DNA from: an uncultured Clostridia bacterium
GTDB taxonomy: Bacteria > Bacillota > Clostridia > TANB77 > CAG-508
DNA length: 35,547 nucleotides
Assembly: GCA_947626025.1 (NCBI GenBank)
Contig: CANQQQ010000017.1
Span: 1 to 35,547, forward strand
Direction: 5' to 3'
Shown here: positions 10,684 through 20,016 of the stretch, piece after piece
How the letters are laid out: each line of letters begins with the position of its first letter
How positions within the stretch are numbered: position 1 is the stretch's first letter
Notes under the pieces: model-generated
The model's database searches: none
What the model saw: only the letters and a program-made list of their open reading frames with translations
Told to the model about the DNA's origin: nothing
Translations under genes and position numbers: made by a program

Positions 10684-10711
10684 ATTTTACTCACCTTTCC
10701 TTTTTAATTAC

Positions 10712-10774
10712 AAAAAATCCACATCAAAGACTATTGAAAAATTTTTCCTACTAATAGTCTTTTATGTGGATTTC
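10712..10774 (-). terminator. Attenuator-type terminator upstream of hisZ
   Basis: Minus strand: AAATCCACATAAAAGACTATT...AATAGTCTTTGATGTGGATTTTTT long stem plus U-run. Confidence 0.85.
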
Positions 10775-10796
10775 TAAAAAATATTTTTAAACTATC

Positions 10797-10826
10797 GTAG
10801 GCACAGTAATTCTAGCCTGTACCTAC
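10797..10826 (-). promoter_or_regulatory. his leader RNA hairpin upstream of the terminator
   Basis: GTAGGTACAG...CTGTGCCTAC inverted repeat in the leader. Confidence 0.7.
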
Positions 10827-10843
10827 GCAAATTCATGCAATAG

Positions 10844-10897
10844 TTACAAGCTCCTACAATGATGATGTAATTGGTTTAAAAATACTTCTACTTTCAT
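10844..10897 (-). CDS. Putative his operon leader peptide MKVEVFLNQLHHHCRSL (17 aa)
   Basis: Short ORF with three consecutive His codons (CATCATCAT) between a sigmaA promoter and a terminator ahead of the his operon; SD weak. Confidence 0.75.
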   Translation of the reverse strand: MKVEVFLNQLHHHCRSL

Positions 10898-10929
10898 AAT
10901 TTTCTCTTTCTTTCTTTTTAATATATTTT

Positions 10930-10958
10930 ATATTAGCATAATTTAACATTATTGTCAA
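10930..10958 (-). promoter_or_regulatory. sigmaA-type promoter for the his operon
   Basis: Minus strand TTGACA-17 nt-TGCTAATAT (extended -10). Confidence 0.8.
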
Positions 10959-10999
10959 GAACAACTATCTGTAATTTATTGATATTTTTCTAACAAGTA

Positions 11000-11028
11000 T
11001 TGACAAATTTAGAAAATGCTAGTATACT
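11000..11028 (+). promoter_or_regulatory. sigmaA-type promoter for rpmF
   Basis: TTGACA-17 nt-TATACT. Confidence 0.8.
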
Positions 11029-11121
11029 ATTATGGTATGTCAATTGAAGTCTAAGGACATAGTTTAGGCTATGTTCATACATATCAATATAAATACTATA
11101 GCTATTAAGGAGGGAATAAAA

Positions 11122-11307
11122 ATGGCACAACCAAAAAGAAGATGGTCAAAAGCAAGAACAGGAGCAAAACGTTCTACTTGGAAATTAGAAAATCCAAACA
11201 TTGCAACTTGTCCTCATTGTCATGAACCTGTATTACCACATAGAGTTTGTAAAAATTGTGGTTATTACAATGGCAAACAAGTAATTAATGTTGAAACAGC
11301 CGAATAG
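11122..11307 (+). CDS. rpmF: Ribosomal protein bL32
   Basis: MAQPKRRWSKARTGAKRSTWK; C-x2-C/C-x2-C; SD aaggagg; start downstream of the ORF-track start. Confidence 0.97.
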   Translation: MAQPKRRWSKARTGAKRSTWKLENPNIATCPHCHEPVLPHRVCKNCGYYNGKQVINVETAE

Positions 11308-11317
11308 AATTAAAACA

Positions 11318-11341
11318 AGGACACATAAAATGTGTCCTTTT
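11318..11341 (+). terminator. rpmF terminator
   Basis: AAGGACACAtaaaaTGTGTCCTTTT. Confidence 0.85.
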
Positions 11342-11452
11342 GAATTTATTTATATATAAAATTAAATAGTAGAATTTGAAATAACTTTTTATAATTATGT
11401 AATATACCTTTATTTCAGAATTCCCAATTTCTAATATGCAGTTAATGTATTA

Positions 11453-12079
11453 TTATTTTGTTCCAAATATTCTATCTCCTGCATCACCTAATCCAGGTAC
11501 TATATATCCCGCTTCATTTAAGTGATCATCAATCTTTGCACAGTAAATTTGTACATCAGGATGCTCTTTTTGTATTCTTTCTATTCCTTCTGGTGCTGAA
11601 ATTATGCATAAAAATTTAATATTCTTTACTCCCTCATCTTTTAACATTTGTATTGCTGCACAACCTGATCCACCTGTTGCAAGCATTGGATCTATTATAA
11701 TTATTTCCTTATCTTTAAGATTTTTAGGCATTTTAAACAAATATTTAACTGGCTCTAATGTTTCTTCATTTCTATATAATCCAATATGTCCAATCTTAGC
11801 ATTAGGTATCATTTTTACAATTCCGTCTATCATTCCTGTTCCAGCTCTAATTATTGGAACAAAGACATAGTGATTTTCATTTAATTTGTTTACTTTCATT
11901 TTTGTTAGTGGAGTTTCTATTTCTTCTTCGTAAGTTTTTGCATCTTTCATTGCTTCATAACATAAAAATAATGTTATTTCTGATATTAATTCTCTAAATT
12001 CTTTAGTTCCTGTTTTTTTATCTCTTAAAATTGCTAATTTATGTTCTATTAGTGGATGTTTTATTTCTATAGCTTCCAT
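11453..12079 (-). CDS. upp: Uracil phosphoribosyltransferase
   Basis: IKHPLIEHKLAILRDK, PIIRAGTGMIDG, DPMLATGGS. Confidence 0.97.
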   Translation of the reverse strand: MEAIEIKHPLIEHKLAILRDKKTGTKEFRELISEITLFLCYEAMKDAKTYEEEIETPLTKMKVNKLNENHYVFVPIIRAGTGMIDGIVKMIPNAKIGHIGLYRNEETLEPVKYLFKMPKNLKDKEIIIIDPMLATGGSGCAAIQMLKDEGVKNIKFLCIISAPEGIERIQKEHPDVQIYCAKIDDHLNEAGYIVPGLGDAGDRIFGTK

Positions 12080-12290
12080 AATTCTTACTTCCTCCCTTTT
12101 TTATTGTCATTATATTATATTCAAATAAAAATATCAATAAATTTTTGATTGTTATTTAAATAACTAACAATTGTTAAATTTGCCTATCCTTTTTCATTTT
12201 AATCAATACTAAATTATAATATTGTTCCTGTATAAATTTTCTTTTTTTGGTAAATAATTTTAGTAATACTAATTTTAGAAAGGATTATTT

Positions 12291-13967
12291 ATGGGTAAGT
12301 TTTTTAATGCAGTCCGTAGCATATTTGAATATAAAGAAGATCCTTCTTATGAATTTGTTTTATCAAATGCAAATTCACAAAAGGAATCTTTAGGCACAGG
12401 TTCAAATATAAAAGAAAAAGTATTTTCAGAATATAATAAAAATATCGAATTTATAAAAGATAAATACTCAACTCTAATAAATAGTGATATTAAAATTAGA
12501 GAATTCTACATTAATGTGCAAAATAAACAATACAAATCTTTTATTTTTTATATTGATGGTATGATTAATACAGATTCTATAAATCATTTTGTTCTAAATC
12601 CGCTAATGCTAAAAAATATGACTAATACTTCTACTGCTCAAGAACAAGTAGTTACTAATCCCGATAAAGTCACTATTGTTAGACCATTTGATATCCAATC
12701 TTATATAATGGATTCTCTTATGCCACAAAATGATGTTAGTACTTCTGAGGATTTCTCAGATATATTTTCTCAGGTTAATACTGGTGTATGTGCTTTATTT
12801 GTTGATACAATACCTCTCGCTTTTTTAATTGATGCTAAGGGTTTTGAAAAAAGAAGCATTGCTACTCCCGAAAACGAATTTATCGTTCGCGGTTCACAAG
12901 AAGCTTTTATTGAAAGTATTCGTTCTAATACTTCTTTGCTTAGAAGATATATTAACAGTGAAAATCTAATTATAGAGAATACAGCTGTTGGAAAAGTAAA
13001 TCAGAATAAATGTTGTATCTGTTATATGAAAAACATTGCAAATCCAGAATTAGTAGCAGAAGTAAAATATAGAATTAACAATTTAGAAATAGATTCTATT
13101 ATATCGTCTGGTGAACTCGAACAATTAATAAAAGATTCTCAATTTGATCTTCCTCAAATGATAGCTACTGAAAGACCTGATAGAGTTGCAAATTACTTAT
13201 TAGCTGGGCGTGTTGCAATTATAGTAAATGGCACACCATATGTTTTAATAGCTCCGGCTGTTTTTTCTGATTTCTTGACTTCTGCTGAAGATACAAATAT
13301 ACAACACCAGTTCTCAAATCTTTTAAAAATAATAAGATTATTAGCATTAGTTATAACTCTACTTCTACCTGGTTTTTATATCGCCATAACAATATTCCAT
13401 CAAGAGCTTATACCAACAGAACTATTATTTGCTATAGTTTCTTCTAGAAGTTCTGTTCCATTTCCTATTATTTTTGAAATAATAATAATGGATATATCTC
13501 TAGAATTAATAAGAGAATCTGGTGTACGTGTTCCTTCGGCTCTAGGTCAAACCATTGGTATTGTTGGTGGTCTGATACTTGGAGAAGCTGCTGTTAGTGC
13601 CAATATAGTTAGTCCTATATTAATAATAGTTGTTGCTTTAACAGGATTAACTGCTTTTGCTGTTCCTGATTATTTACTTGGCTTCCATCTTAGAATAGCT
13701 AGATTTGTTTATGTCTTTGCAGGTTATTTTGCAGGCTTTTTTGGAATTGCTTTTGTAATATTTGTGCATATCGGAATTTTAGCATCCATTGATTCATTTG
13801 GAGTATCATACTTGAGCCCTTATGCTCCTTTTTCTGTAAATAGTACTGATGGATACTTGTTAGACCCTATATGGAAAAGAGAAAAAAGAGAATCATTTTT
13901 AGATACTATACGCCAAGAAAGAGAAAAACATATTAGTATGAAATGGAAATTTGGAGGTAAAAGTTAA
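12291..13967 (+). CDS. Spore germination protein GerA family (A subunit)
   Basis: ERPDRVANYLLAGRVAIIVNGTPYVLIAPAVF; membrane C-terminal half. Confidence 0.93.
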   Translation: MGKFFNAVRSIFEYKEDPSYEFVLSNANSQKESLGTGSNIKEKVFSEYNKNIEFIKDKYSTLINSDIKIREFYINVQNKQYKSFIFYIDGMINTDSINHFVLNPLMLKNMTNTSTAQEQVVTNPDKVTIVRPFDIQSYIMDSLMPQNDVSTSEDFSDIFSQVNTGVCALFVDTIPLAFLIDAKGFEKRSIATPENEFIVRGSQEAFIESIRSNTSLLRRYINSENLIIENTAVGKVNQNKCCICYMKNIANPELVAEVKYRINNLEIDSIISSGELEQLIKDSQFDLPQMIATERPDRVANYLLAGRVAIIVNGTPYVLIAPAVFSDFLTSAEDTNIQHQFSNLLKIIRLLALVITLLLPGFYIAITIFHQELIPTELLFAIVSSRSSVPFPIIFEIIIMDISLELIRESGVRVPSALGQTIGIVGGLILGEAAVSANIVSPILIIVVALTGLTAFAVPDYLLGFHLRIARFVYVFAGYFAGFFGIAFVIFVHIGILASIDSFGVSYLSPYAPFSVNSTDGYLLDPIWKREKRESFLDTIRQEREKHISMKWKFGGKS

Positions 13968-13968
13968 T

Positions 13969-15084
13969 ATGGATTCTTATAAAATAAAAGTACTTGAAGG
14001 AATTTGTTTAGTAGTAACTATTCTACTTACACATGTTTTGTTATCAGTGCCTAGTGCGTTAATAACTCAAACAGCTTCATCTACACTTTTAAATATTGTT
14101 TATGTTGCTATAATAACATTAATATTTTTCTTTATTATATATAAGCTATTTTCTCTATTTCCAGGTAATAATATTATTGACATTAGTGGCTTTCTTGGTG
14201 GAAAAGTATTTAAATTTATTTATGGATTTATTTACATCATTTATATATTAGGTATGTCAGCCATAATAATCAGATTATTCTCTGAAGGAATATCTCTTAT
14301 ATCACTTTCACACATAAATGTTACCTTCATTATACTAACATTTGTCGTAGCAGTTGGAATTACAAATTACTTTGGTCTAAAATCAATATCTAGATTAAAT
14401 ATTTTTATACTTCCAATAATGATATTAAGTATTATATTCCTTTATTTTGCATCAACAGGTGAATATACATTTGAGAGAATATTTCCTATACTTGGATATG
14501 GTGCAAAAGAAACATTTGTCGATGGAATTAGTAATATTTTTGCATATAGCGGAATATATGTACTATTCTTCCTATTTCCATTACTTACCAGAGTTTCTGA
14601 TTTTAAGAAAATAGGTATTTCTAGTATTTTAATATATACTGTTCTTTTACTACTTTCTGTATCAGCATTACTTTTCTCAATTCCACAAGTTGCAGAAACA
14701 AGTTCTCCACTATCTTTATATATTTTAGCAAGACAGATTAATTTAGGAGAATATATCCAAAATATAGATGCATTCTTTTTACTAATATGGATTCCATTCT
14801 TATTTGAATATCTATCTATAAACATGCATTTTGCTCTTAGTACATTTAAGCAATTAACTAATACTAAATATTCCAAAGGAATGATTTATTGTTTCTGTGC
14901 TATTATTTTCGTTCTAAGTCTTTTAAGTAATAATATGGCAGAAATTAATATGCTAAATAACTCTTTTTATAAATATACTTCAATCGTGTTTGTATTTATA
15001 ATAGGTATAATCATACTAGTGTCTGCTAGTATCAAAAAACTAATACAAAACTTGACTAAAAGGGGGACACAAAATAATGCTTAA
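13969..15084 (+). CDS. Spore germination permease GerB family (B subunit)
   Basis: Ten-TM-like amino acid permease-type protein between A and C subunits; SD ggaggt; start MDSYKIK at 13969. Confidence 0.9.
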   Translation: MDSYKIKVLEGICLVVTILLTHVLLSVPSALITQTASSTLLNIVYVAIITLIFFFIIYKLFSLFPGNNIIDISGFLGGKVFKFIYGFIYIIYILGMSAIIIRLFSEGISLISLSHINVTFIILTFVVAVGITNYFGLKSISRLNIFILPIMILSIIFLYFASTGEYTFERIFPILGYGAKETFVDGISNIFAYSGIYVLFFLFPLLTRVSDFKKIGISSILIYTVLLLLSVSALLFSIPQVAETSSPLSLYILARQINLGEYIQNIDAFFLLIWIPFLFEYLSINMHFALSTFKQLTNTKYSKGMIYCFCAIIFVLSLLSNNMAEINMLNNSFYKYTSIVFVFIIGIIILVSASIKKLIQNLTKRGTQNNA

Positions 15085-16264
15085 AAAAATAACTTATATA
15101 ATAGCTATTATTATTTTTTGTGCTACTGTGTTTAGTTCTTATTTAAATGAACAAGATATAGATGATTCAGCTTATGTAATTGCACTTGGAATAGATGATG
15201 GAACTGATGATAATAGTATAGAATTAACTATACAAATCGCTATACCTTCTGAAAATGGTTCTAGCAGTAGTTCTGCTAGTTCTGAAGAATCTAGCAGTAG
15301 TAGTAGTGAGAAAGGTTCTAGCGACACATTAATTAAAACTATTGAATGTAAGTCTATAGATTCTGGCTTAGATTCAGCTAACAGTATAATTAGCAAAAAG
15401 ATAAATTTATCGCACTGCAAATTTATTGTATTCTCTGAAAAAATAGCATCAAAAGGCATTTCTGACTATATATATACTCTAGAAAACAATGTGGAATTAC
15501 GTTCTAATTGTAATATATTAGTTTCCTCAAATGATGCAAAAGAATTCCTAGAGAGTCCAAACCCTGTATTAGAAAATTCTACTTCAAAATATTATGAAAT
15601 AATTACTACAAACAATAAATATGCTGGATATACTGTTCCGGCTACTTTAAATACTGTATATAGCAGTATGTATGACACTTTCGGAGAAGCTTGTACAATG
15701 TTAGGAGAAGTAGAAAATAGTGACGATAATGAGAAAAATATTATTCTCGGAGGAATCGCTGTATTTAAAGAGGATAAATTAGTTGGTACCCTTAGTGCTG
15801 ATGAAACTATTCCTTATTTGATAATTACAAATAAGTTAGAAGAGTCTGAAATGTCTATTGTCAGCCCTTTTTCAGATAATAAATCTATGGATTTTCATCT
15901 TTCCCTTTCTTCAAAGACAAGAACTAATGTATCAATACAAGAACCAGCTCCTCATATAACAACTTCCGTATCTTTACTTGCTACTATTGTATCTAGTAGC
16001 GCTGATTTTGACTCTTCTTCTCATGAAGATATTAATAAAATTGAACAAGCATTAGCTGATCATATAAAAAATCAAATAACAAATTATTACGAGAAAACCG
16101 CTAAAGAATTTAAAGCAGATATTGCTGAATTAGGTAGACATGCTGTATATAACTTTCCAACCATTAATGATTGGAAAAGTTACAATTGGTTAGATAAATA
16201 TGAAACTGCCACATTTGAAGTCAATGTAGACGTAGACCTAGAATCTAGCTACTTCATTTCATAA
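15077..16264 (+). CDS. Spore germination lipoprotein GerC family (C subunit)
   Basis: Follows gerA/gerB; N-terminal hydrophobic segment, ALGIDDG..IELTIQIAIP, C-terminal domain typical of Ger(x)C. Confidence 0.9.
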   Translation: MLKKITYIIAIIIFCATVFSSYLNEQDIDDSAYVIALGIDDGTDDNSIELTIQIAIPSENGSSSSSASSEESSSSSSEKGSSDTLIKTIECKSIDSGLDSANSIISKKINLSHCKFIVFSEKIASKGISDYIYTLENNVELRSNCNILVSSNDAKEFLESPNPVLENSTSKYYEIITTNNKYAGYTVPATLNTVYSSMYDTFGEACTMLGEVENSDDNEKNIILGGIAVFKEDKLVGTLSADETIPYLIITNKLEESEMSIVSPFSDNKSMDFHLSLSSKTRTNVSIQEPAPHITTSVSLLATIVSSSADFDSSSHEDINKIEQALADHIKNQITNYYEKTAKEFKADIAELGRHAVYNFPTINDWKSYNWLDKYETATFEVNVDVDLESSYFIS

Positions 16265-16317
16265 AATAGACTTTTGCTTGTGTTCCAAAAGTTAATTTAT
16301 TAAAAGGAGGCCTTATC

Positions 16318-16476
16318 ATGCATATAATTGTATTAATCATGTCTATATATGCATTTATTCAAACTATAGCTTATGGAATTTTTGAATATAAAAAAAATTC
16401 CAACAAAATTGTAGGAATTTTTATTTGCATCCTTGGTATATTCTCTTTAATATTACCTAATATAATTTTACTCTAA
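16318..16476 (+). CDS. Small two-TM protein (52 aa), candidate germinant receptor D-type subunit
   Basis: MHIIVLIMSIYAFIQTIAYGIFEYKKNSNKIVGIFICILGIFSLILPNIILL*; strong aaaggagg SD directly after gerC; not in the ORF track because of its size. Confidence 0.7.
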   Translation: MHIIVLIMSIYAFIQTIAYGIFEYKKNSNKIVGIFICILGIFSLILPNIILL

Positions 16477-16928
16477 TCATTATCTTTTGACATTTCTTTT
16501 AATAGTTCTAGTTGAGATATTAATAATGATTCCATTTTTGCTCTATATATATCAAATTGCTTTTGTAAATCATCTAACTCTTTTTGTTTTAAAACCAACT
16601 CACTTTCGACATTTTTTAATGCCTCTTTAGCTTGCATATGTGCTTCTGCCATAATTGCATCTGCTTGCTTTTGAGCTGTCTTTTTAACTTCATCTGCTGT
16701 TGTTTGTGCCATTAATAATGTATTTTGTAATGTTTCTTCTATTGATTGATATCTTGTTAAATCATTTGTTAATTTTTCTGTTCTTCCTCTATTTTCCGTT
16801 GCTTCTTTATATATTTTTTCATATGCTGATGTTAATTCGTCTAAAAAATCATCAACTTCTTCTACGTTATAACCATTTAAGACTTGCTTTGAAAATTTTT
16901 TATTCTCAATATCTAAAGGTGTAATCAT
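16473..16928 (-). CDS. divIVA: DivIVA domain protein
   Basis: MITPLDIENKKFSKQVLNGYNVEEVDDFLDEL plus coiled coil. Confidence 0.93.
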   Translation of the reverse strand: MITPLDIENKKFSKQVLNGYNVEEVDDFLDELTSAYEKIYKEATENRGRTEKLTNDLTRYQSIEETLQNTLLMAQTTADEVKKTAQKQADAIMAEAHMQAKEALKNVESELVLKQKELDDLQKQFDIYRAKMESLLISQLELLKEMSKDND

Positions 16929-17006
16929 ATTTTTCCCTCCTTAATATAGCATATACACATAAGGACAGTCTTCAGAAGCTGTCCTCTAAAAATTTATAAA
17001 TATTAC

Positions 17007-17486
17007 CTATTTTAACCATGAAACTGAAAGTTTATTTTTCATTTCTTCTCTTCCTGTTTCATTTGATATTTCATAATTTGTAGGTGCAATCAAGAATATT
17101 GAATTAGATACTTTTTGAATATGTGCATCTAAAGCGTAAACTCCTCCACTTATGAAATCTACTATTCTTCTTGCTACGTCTTTATTAACATATTCAAGAT
17201 TTACAATACAAGATTTTCTTTCTTTTAAGTATTGGCATATTTCTTCTGATTGTTCAAAAGTCGTTGGTTGAGAAATGACCATTTTTATTTGTTGAGCTTG
17301 TGGCATATTTACAACTTTACCACTTTTTCTAACACCAAATAATTTTTTTCCCTCATTTTCAACTTCTTCATCATCTTCATCATAATCAGTACTGTAACTT
17401 TTGTTATTTAATACTTCCTCTTCATCTTCATCGTAATCTTCTGACGTAAAAAGTTCTAATACTTTGTTCATAATACTTCCTGCCAT
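17007..17486 (-). CDS. sepF: Cell division protein SepF
   Basis: MAGSIMNKVLELF... acidic linker... PTTFEQSEEICQYLKERKSCIVNLEYVNKDVARRIVDFISGGVYALDAHIQKVSNSIFLIAP. Confidence 0.93.
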   Translation of the reverse strand: MAGSIMNKVLELFTSEDYDEDEEEVLNNKSYSTDYDEDDEEVENEGKKLFGVRKSGKVVNMPQAQQIKMVISQPTTFEQSEEICQYLKERKSCIVNLEYVNKDVARRIVDFISGGVYALDAHIQKVSNSIFLIAPTNYEISNETGREEMKNKLSVSWLK

Positions 17487-17672
17487 TTTATACCTCCTAC
17501 ACGTTTCATTCGTGATTTTATACATATAGTATCTAACTTTTTAAATAAGTTGTCAATACTTTTTTTGATTGTCATTAAATCTTAATGCTTTTGTAATACT
17601 TTTGTAATATTTGAAATAATTACAATATATTAAAAAGACACGGCTTTGATACCGCGCTTATATATAGTAAAT

Positions 17673-17873
17673 TTATGCAAGACCATATTTCTTTTTGAAC
17701 TTTTCTGCTCTTCCTCCTGTTGTATTTTGTTTCATATTTCCAGTCCAAAATGGATGACATTTTGAGCAAATATCAACACTCATAGATTTTTTTATTGATT
17801 TTGTTTTTATAACATTTCCACAAGCACATGTTATTGTACTTTCTACAAACTCAGGATGTAATCCTTCTTTCAT
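17673..17873 (-). CDS. rpmE: Ribosomal protein bL31 (zinc-binding form)
   Basis: [26 protein letters not shown]...[12 protein letters not shown]. Confidence 0.94.
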   Translation of the reverse strand: MKEGLHPEFVESTITCACGNVIKTKSIKKSMSVDICSKCHPFWTGNMKQNTTGGRAEKFKKKYGLA

Positions 17874-17921
17874 TTTGTATTCACCTCTTCCTTGTTTTTT
17901 ATAATTCAAATTTTATATTTT

Positions 17922-18089
17922 TTATTTTTTAGTTGTATTGTTATTTTTATCTTGTTCTAGCATATATTGTGCTGAATCTTGAATTTCTGACTTTAATGAT
18001 GATTTATTTATTAGCTTTGTAGTTATATTAAACAATATAGCTATAATTAGAATAATGAACCCAATTTGTTTCCAATATTTTGCTAACAT
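17922..18089 (-). CDS. Small single-TM hypothetical protein (55 aa)
   Basis: MLAKYWKQIGFIILIIAILFNITTKLINKSSLKSEIQDSAQYMLEQDKNNNTTKK* with GGAG SD; below ORF-track size cutoff. Confidence 0.6.
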   Translation of the reverse strand: MLAKYWKQIGFIILIIAILFNITTKLINKSSLKSEIQDSAQYMLEQDKNNNTTKK

Positions 18090-18228
18090 TTTTCATCATC
18101 TCCTTAAGAACATAACAATATATATTATTATAGCTATTTTTTAGGTTTTTGTCAATAAAAATCTTGTATTTTTTTATTTATTATGTTATTATCATTGTAC
18201 TATTAATTTGGGAGGCATTGCATTTTAA

Positions 18229-18654
18229 ATGGAAAAGTTAAAAATTTTAATAAAAAAGTTCTGTACTCGTGAAGTCATTTTATATATAATATTTGGCATA
18301 CTAACTACTTGTGTAAAAATATTTTCTTTCATGTTATTGTCTTCAGTTTTACACATTGAAGAAAACTTTGCAAATAATATTGGTATCGTTATCGCCGTTC
18401 TTTTTGCTTATTTTACTAATCGTAAGTTAGTATTTAATTCAACCGCTTCTACTGTTGTTGAATATCTTAAAGAGTTCGGAAAATTTATTTTAGGACGAGC
18501 ATTTACAATGGTAGTCGAATCAATTGGTTTTTGGCTTTTATTCTCTATTCTTGGTATTACATATTTTGATGGATTAATTAGTCAATTAATCATAAGTGTC
18601 ATAGTTATAATTTTAAATTTCTTTATAAGTAAATTTTTTGCATTTAAAAAATAA
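18229..18654 (+). CDS. GtrA-like membrane protein
   Basis: FGILTTCVKIFSF...NNIGIVIAVLFAYFTNRKLVF, C-terminal FFISKFFAFKK. Confidence 0.9.
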   Translation: MEKLKILIKKFCTREVILYIIFGILTTCVKIFSFMLLSSVLHIEENFANNIGIVIAVLFAYFTNRKLVFNSTASTVVEYLKEFGKFILGRAFTMVVESIGFWLLFSILGITYFDGLISQLIISVIVIILNFFISKFFAFKK

Positions 18655-18694
18655 TATAATATGGGGGACTTTTAAATTTTAGGAGGTTCCTTTT

Positions 18695-19300
18695 ATGTTT
18701 AAATCGTTTTCAAATACAGCCTTATTTTCTTTTATTTTAATTATCATTATTATTGTTATATTTATACCATTGTTCTCCTCTCCGCCAATTTTATCAGAAG
18801 AATACTATTCTCAATATAATATTAATCATACATTAATTACTTATAGCTTTTATGGATTTTACTGGCCACTACCGTCTAATCATAGAATTTCTTCCTATTT
18901 TGGATCTAGAACTTCCCCTACCTCTGGTGCTTCTAGCTATCACCAAGGAATTGATATCCCTGCTACTGAAAACACTTATTTTTTATCTATTATGGATTGT
19001 AAAGTTATTTATACTGGATTTAATGGCAGTGGCGGTTATTCAATAATTTGCACTAATGGTTCCTATAAACTTTCTTATTGTCATGTTTCGCCTAATTTTA
19101 TAGTATCTGTTGGAGACTCATTAATAGCCGGGCAAGTAATTGGTCAAGTTGGTCCTAAATATATTGATGATGTTGTTGGTAATCCATATCACGATTCAAC
19201 GGGAAAATCTACCAATGGTGCTACTACTGGTTGTCATTTGCATGTTACTTTTAAATTAAATGATAAAGCTGTAAATCCTTTAGATTATATTGATGCATAA
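18695..19300 (+). CDS. M23 family metallopeptidase (LytM-like)
   Basis: SYHQGIDIP, GYSIICTNGSYKLSYCHVS, GCHLHVTF. Confidence 0.9.
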   Translation: MFKSFSNTALFSFILIIIIIVIFIPLFSSPPILSEEYYSQYNINHTLITYSFYGFYWPLPSNHRISSYFGSRTSPTSGASSYHQGIDIPATENTYFLSIMDCKVIYTGFNGSGGYSIICTNGSYKLSYCHVSPNFIVSVGDSLIAGQVIGQVGPKYIDDVVGNPYHDSTGKSTNGATTGCHLHVTFKLNDKAVNPLDYIDA

Positions 19301-19338
19301 TAATACAGAGCGGATTAAATCCGCTCTGTATTATTATG
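19296..19338. terminator. Bidirectional terminator between convergent M23 peptidase and efp
   Basis: 21-bp arms CATAATAATACAGAGCGGATT / AATCCGCTCTGTATTATTATG with 1-nt centre. Confidence 0.85.
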
Positions 19339-19346
19339 CGTTTATA

Positions 19347-19913
19347 CTAAACACGTTCCATGTATTCTCCTGTTCTTGTGTCAATCTTTATAATATCTCC
19401 AATATTTATGAACATTGGTACACTAATTTCTAATCCATTTTCTAATGTTGCTGGTTTTCCAGAAGTAGTTGTTGTATTTCCTGCAAATCCAGGTTCTGTA
19501 TATGTTACTTCTAGTTCAACAAACATTGGTGGCTCAACTGCAAATACTTTTTCTTTGAATGAAAGTATCTTTACATTCATATTTTCTTTTATATATTTTA
19601 AACTATCTCCTAATTGATCTGCATTAAGTGGTAATTGTTCATAAGTCTCATTGTCCATAAAATAATATAAGTCACCATCATTATATAAATATTGCATCTC
19701 TCTTTTTTCAATTTCTGCGCCTTGTAATTTTTCTGATGGATTGAATGTTCTTTCAAGAACTGCTCCAGTTATTACATTTTTTATTTTTGTTCTTACAAAT
19801 GCTGCACCTTTTCCTGGTTTTACATGTTGAAATTCTACTACTCTATATACTGAATTATCTAACTCAAATGTAGTTCCATTTCTTAAATCACCAGCCATAT
19901 ATACTTCTGCCAT
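19347..19913 (-). CDS. efp: Elongation factor P
   Basis: [38 protein letters not shown]. Confidence 0.97.
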   Translation of the reverse strand: MAEVYMAGDLRNGTTFELDNSVYRVVEFQHVKPGKGAAFVRTKIKNVITGAVLERTFNPSEKLQGAEIEKREMQYLYNDGDLYYFMDNETYEQLPLNADQLGDSLKYIKENMNVKILSFKEKVFAVEPPMFVELEVTYTEPGFAGNTTTTSGKPATLENGLEISVPMFINIGDIIKIDTRTGEYMERV

Positions 19914-20016
19914 TTAAATCTCTCCTTTTTATTATTAATACTATAATATATATAATATTATATTTGTGTCCAAAAATCAAGTATTTTTTACTCTTTATTT
20001 CTTTTTTTGTATAATT

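Noticed and set aside
10684-10930. His T-box riboswitch
   Set aside because: I see no T-box consensus or specifier-loop arrangement; leader peptide plus terminator explains the region better.
14442-14876. 144-aa minus-strand ORF inside gerB
   Set aside because: Fully antisense to a convincing gerB reading frame.
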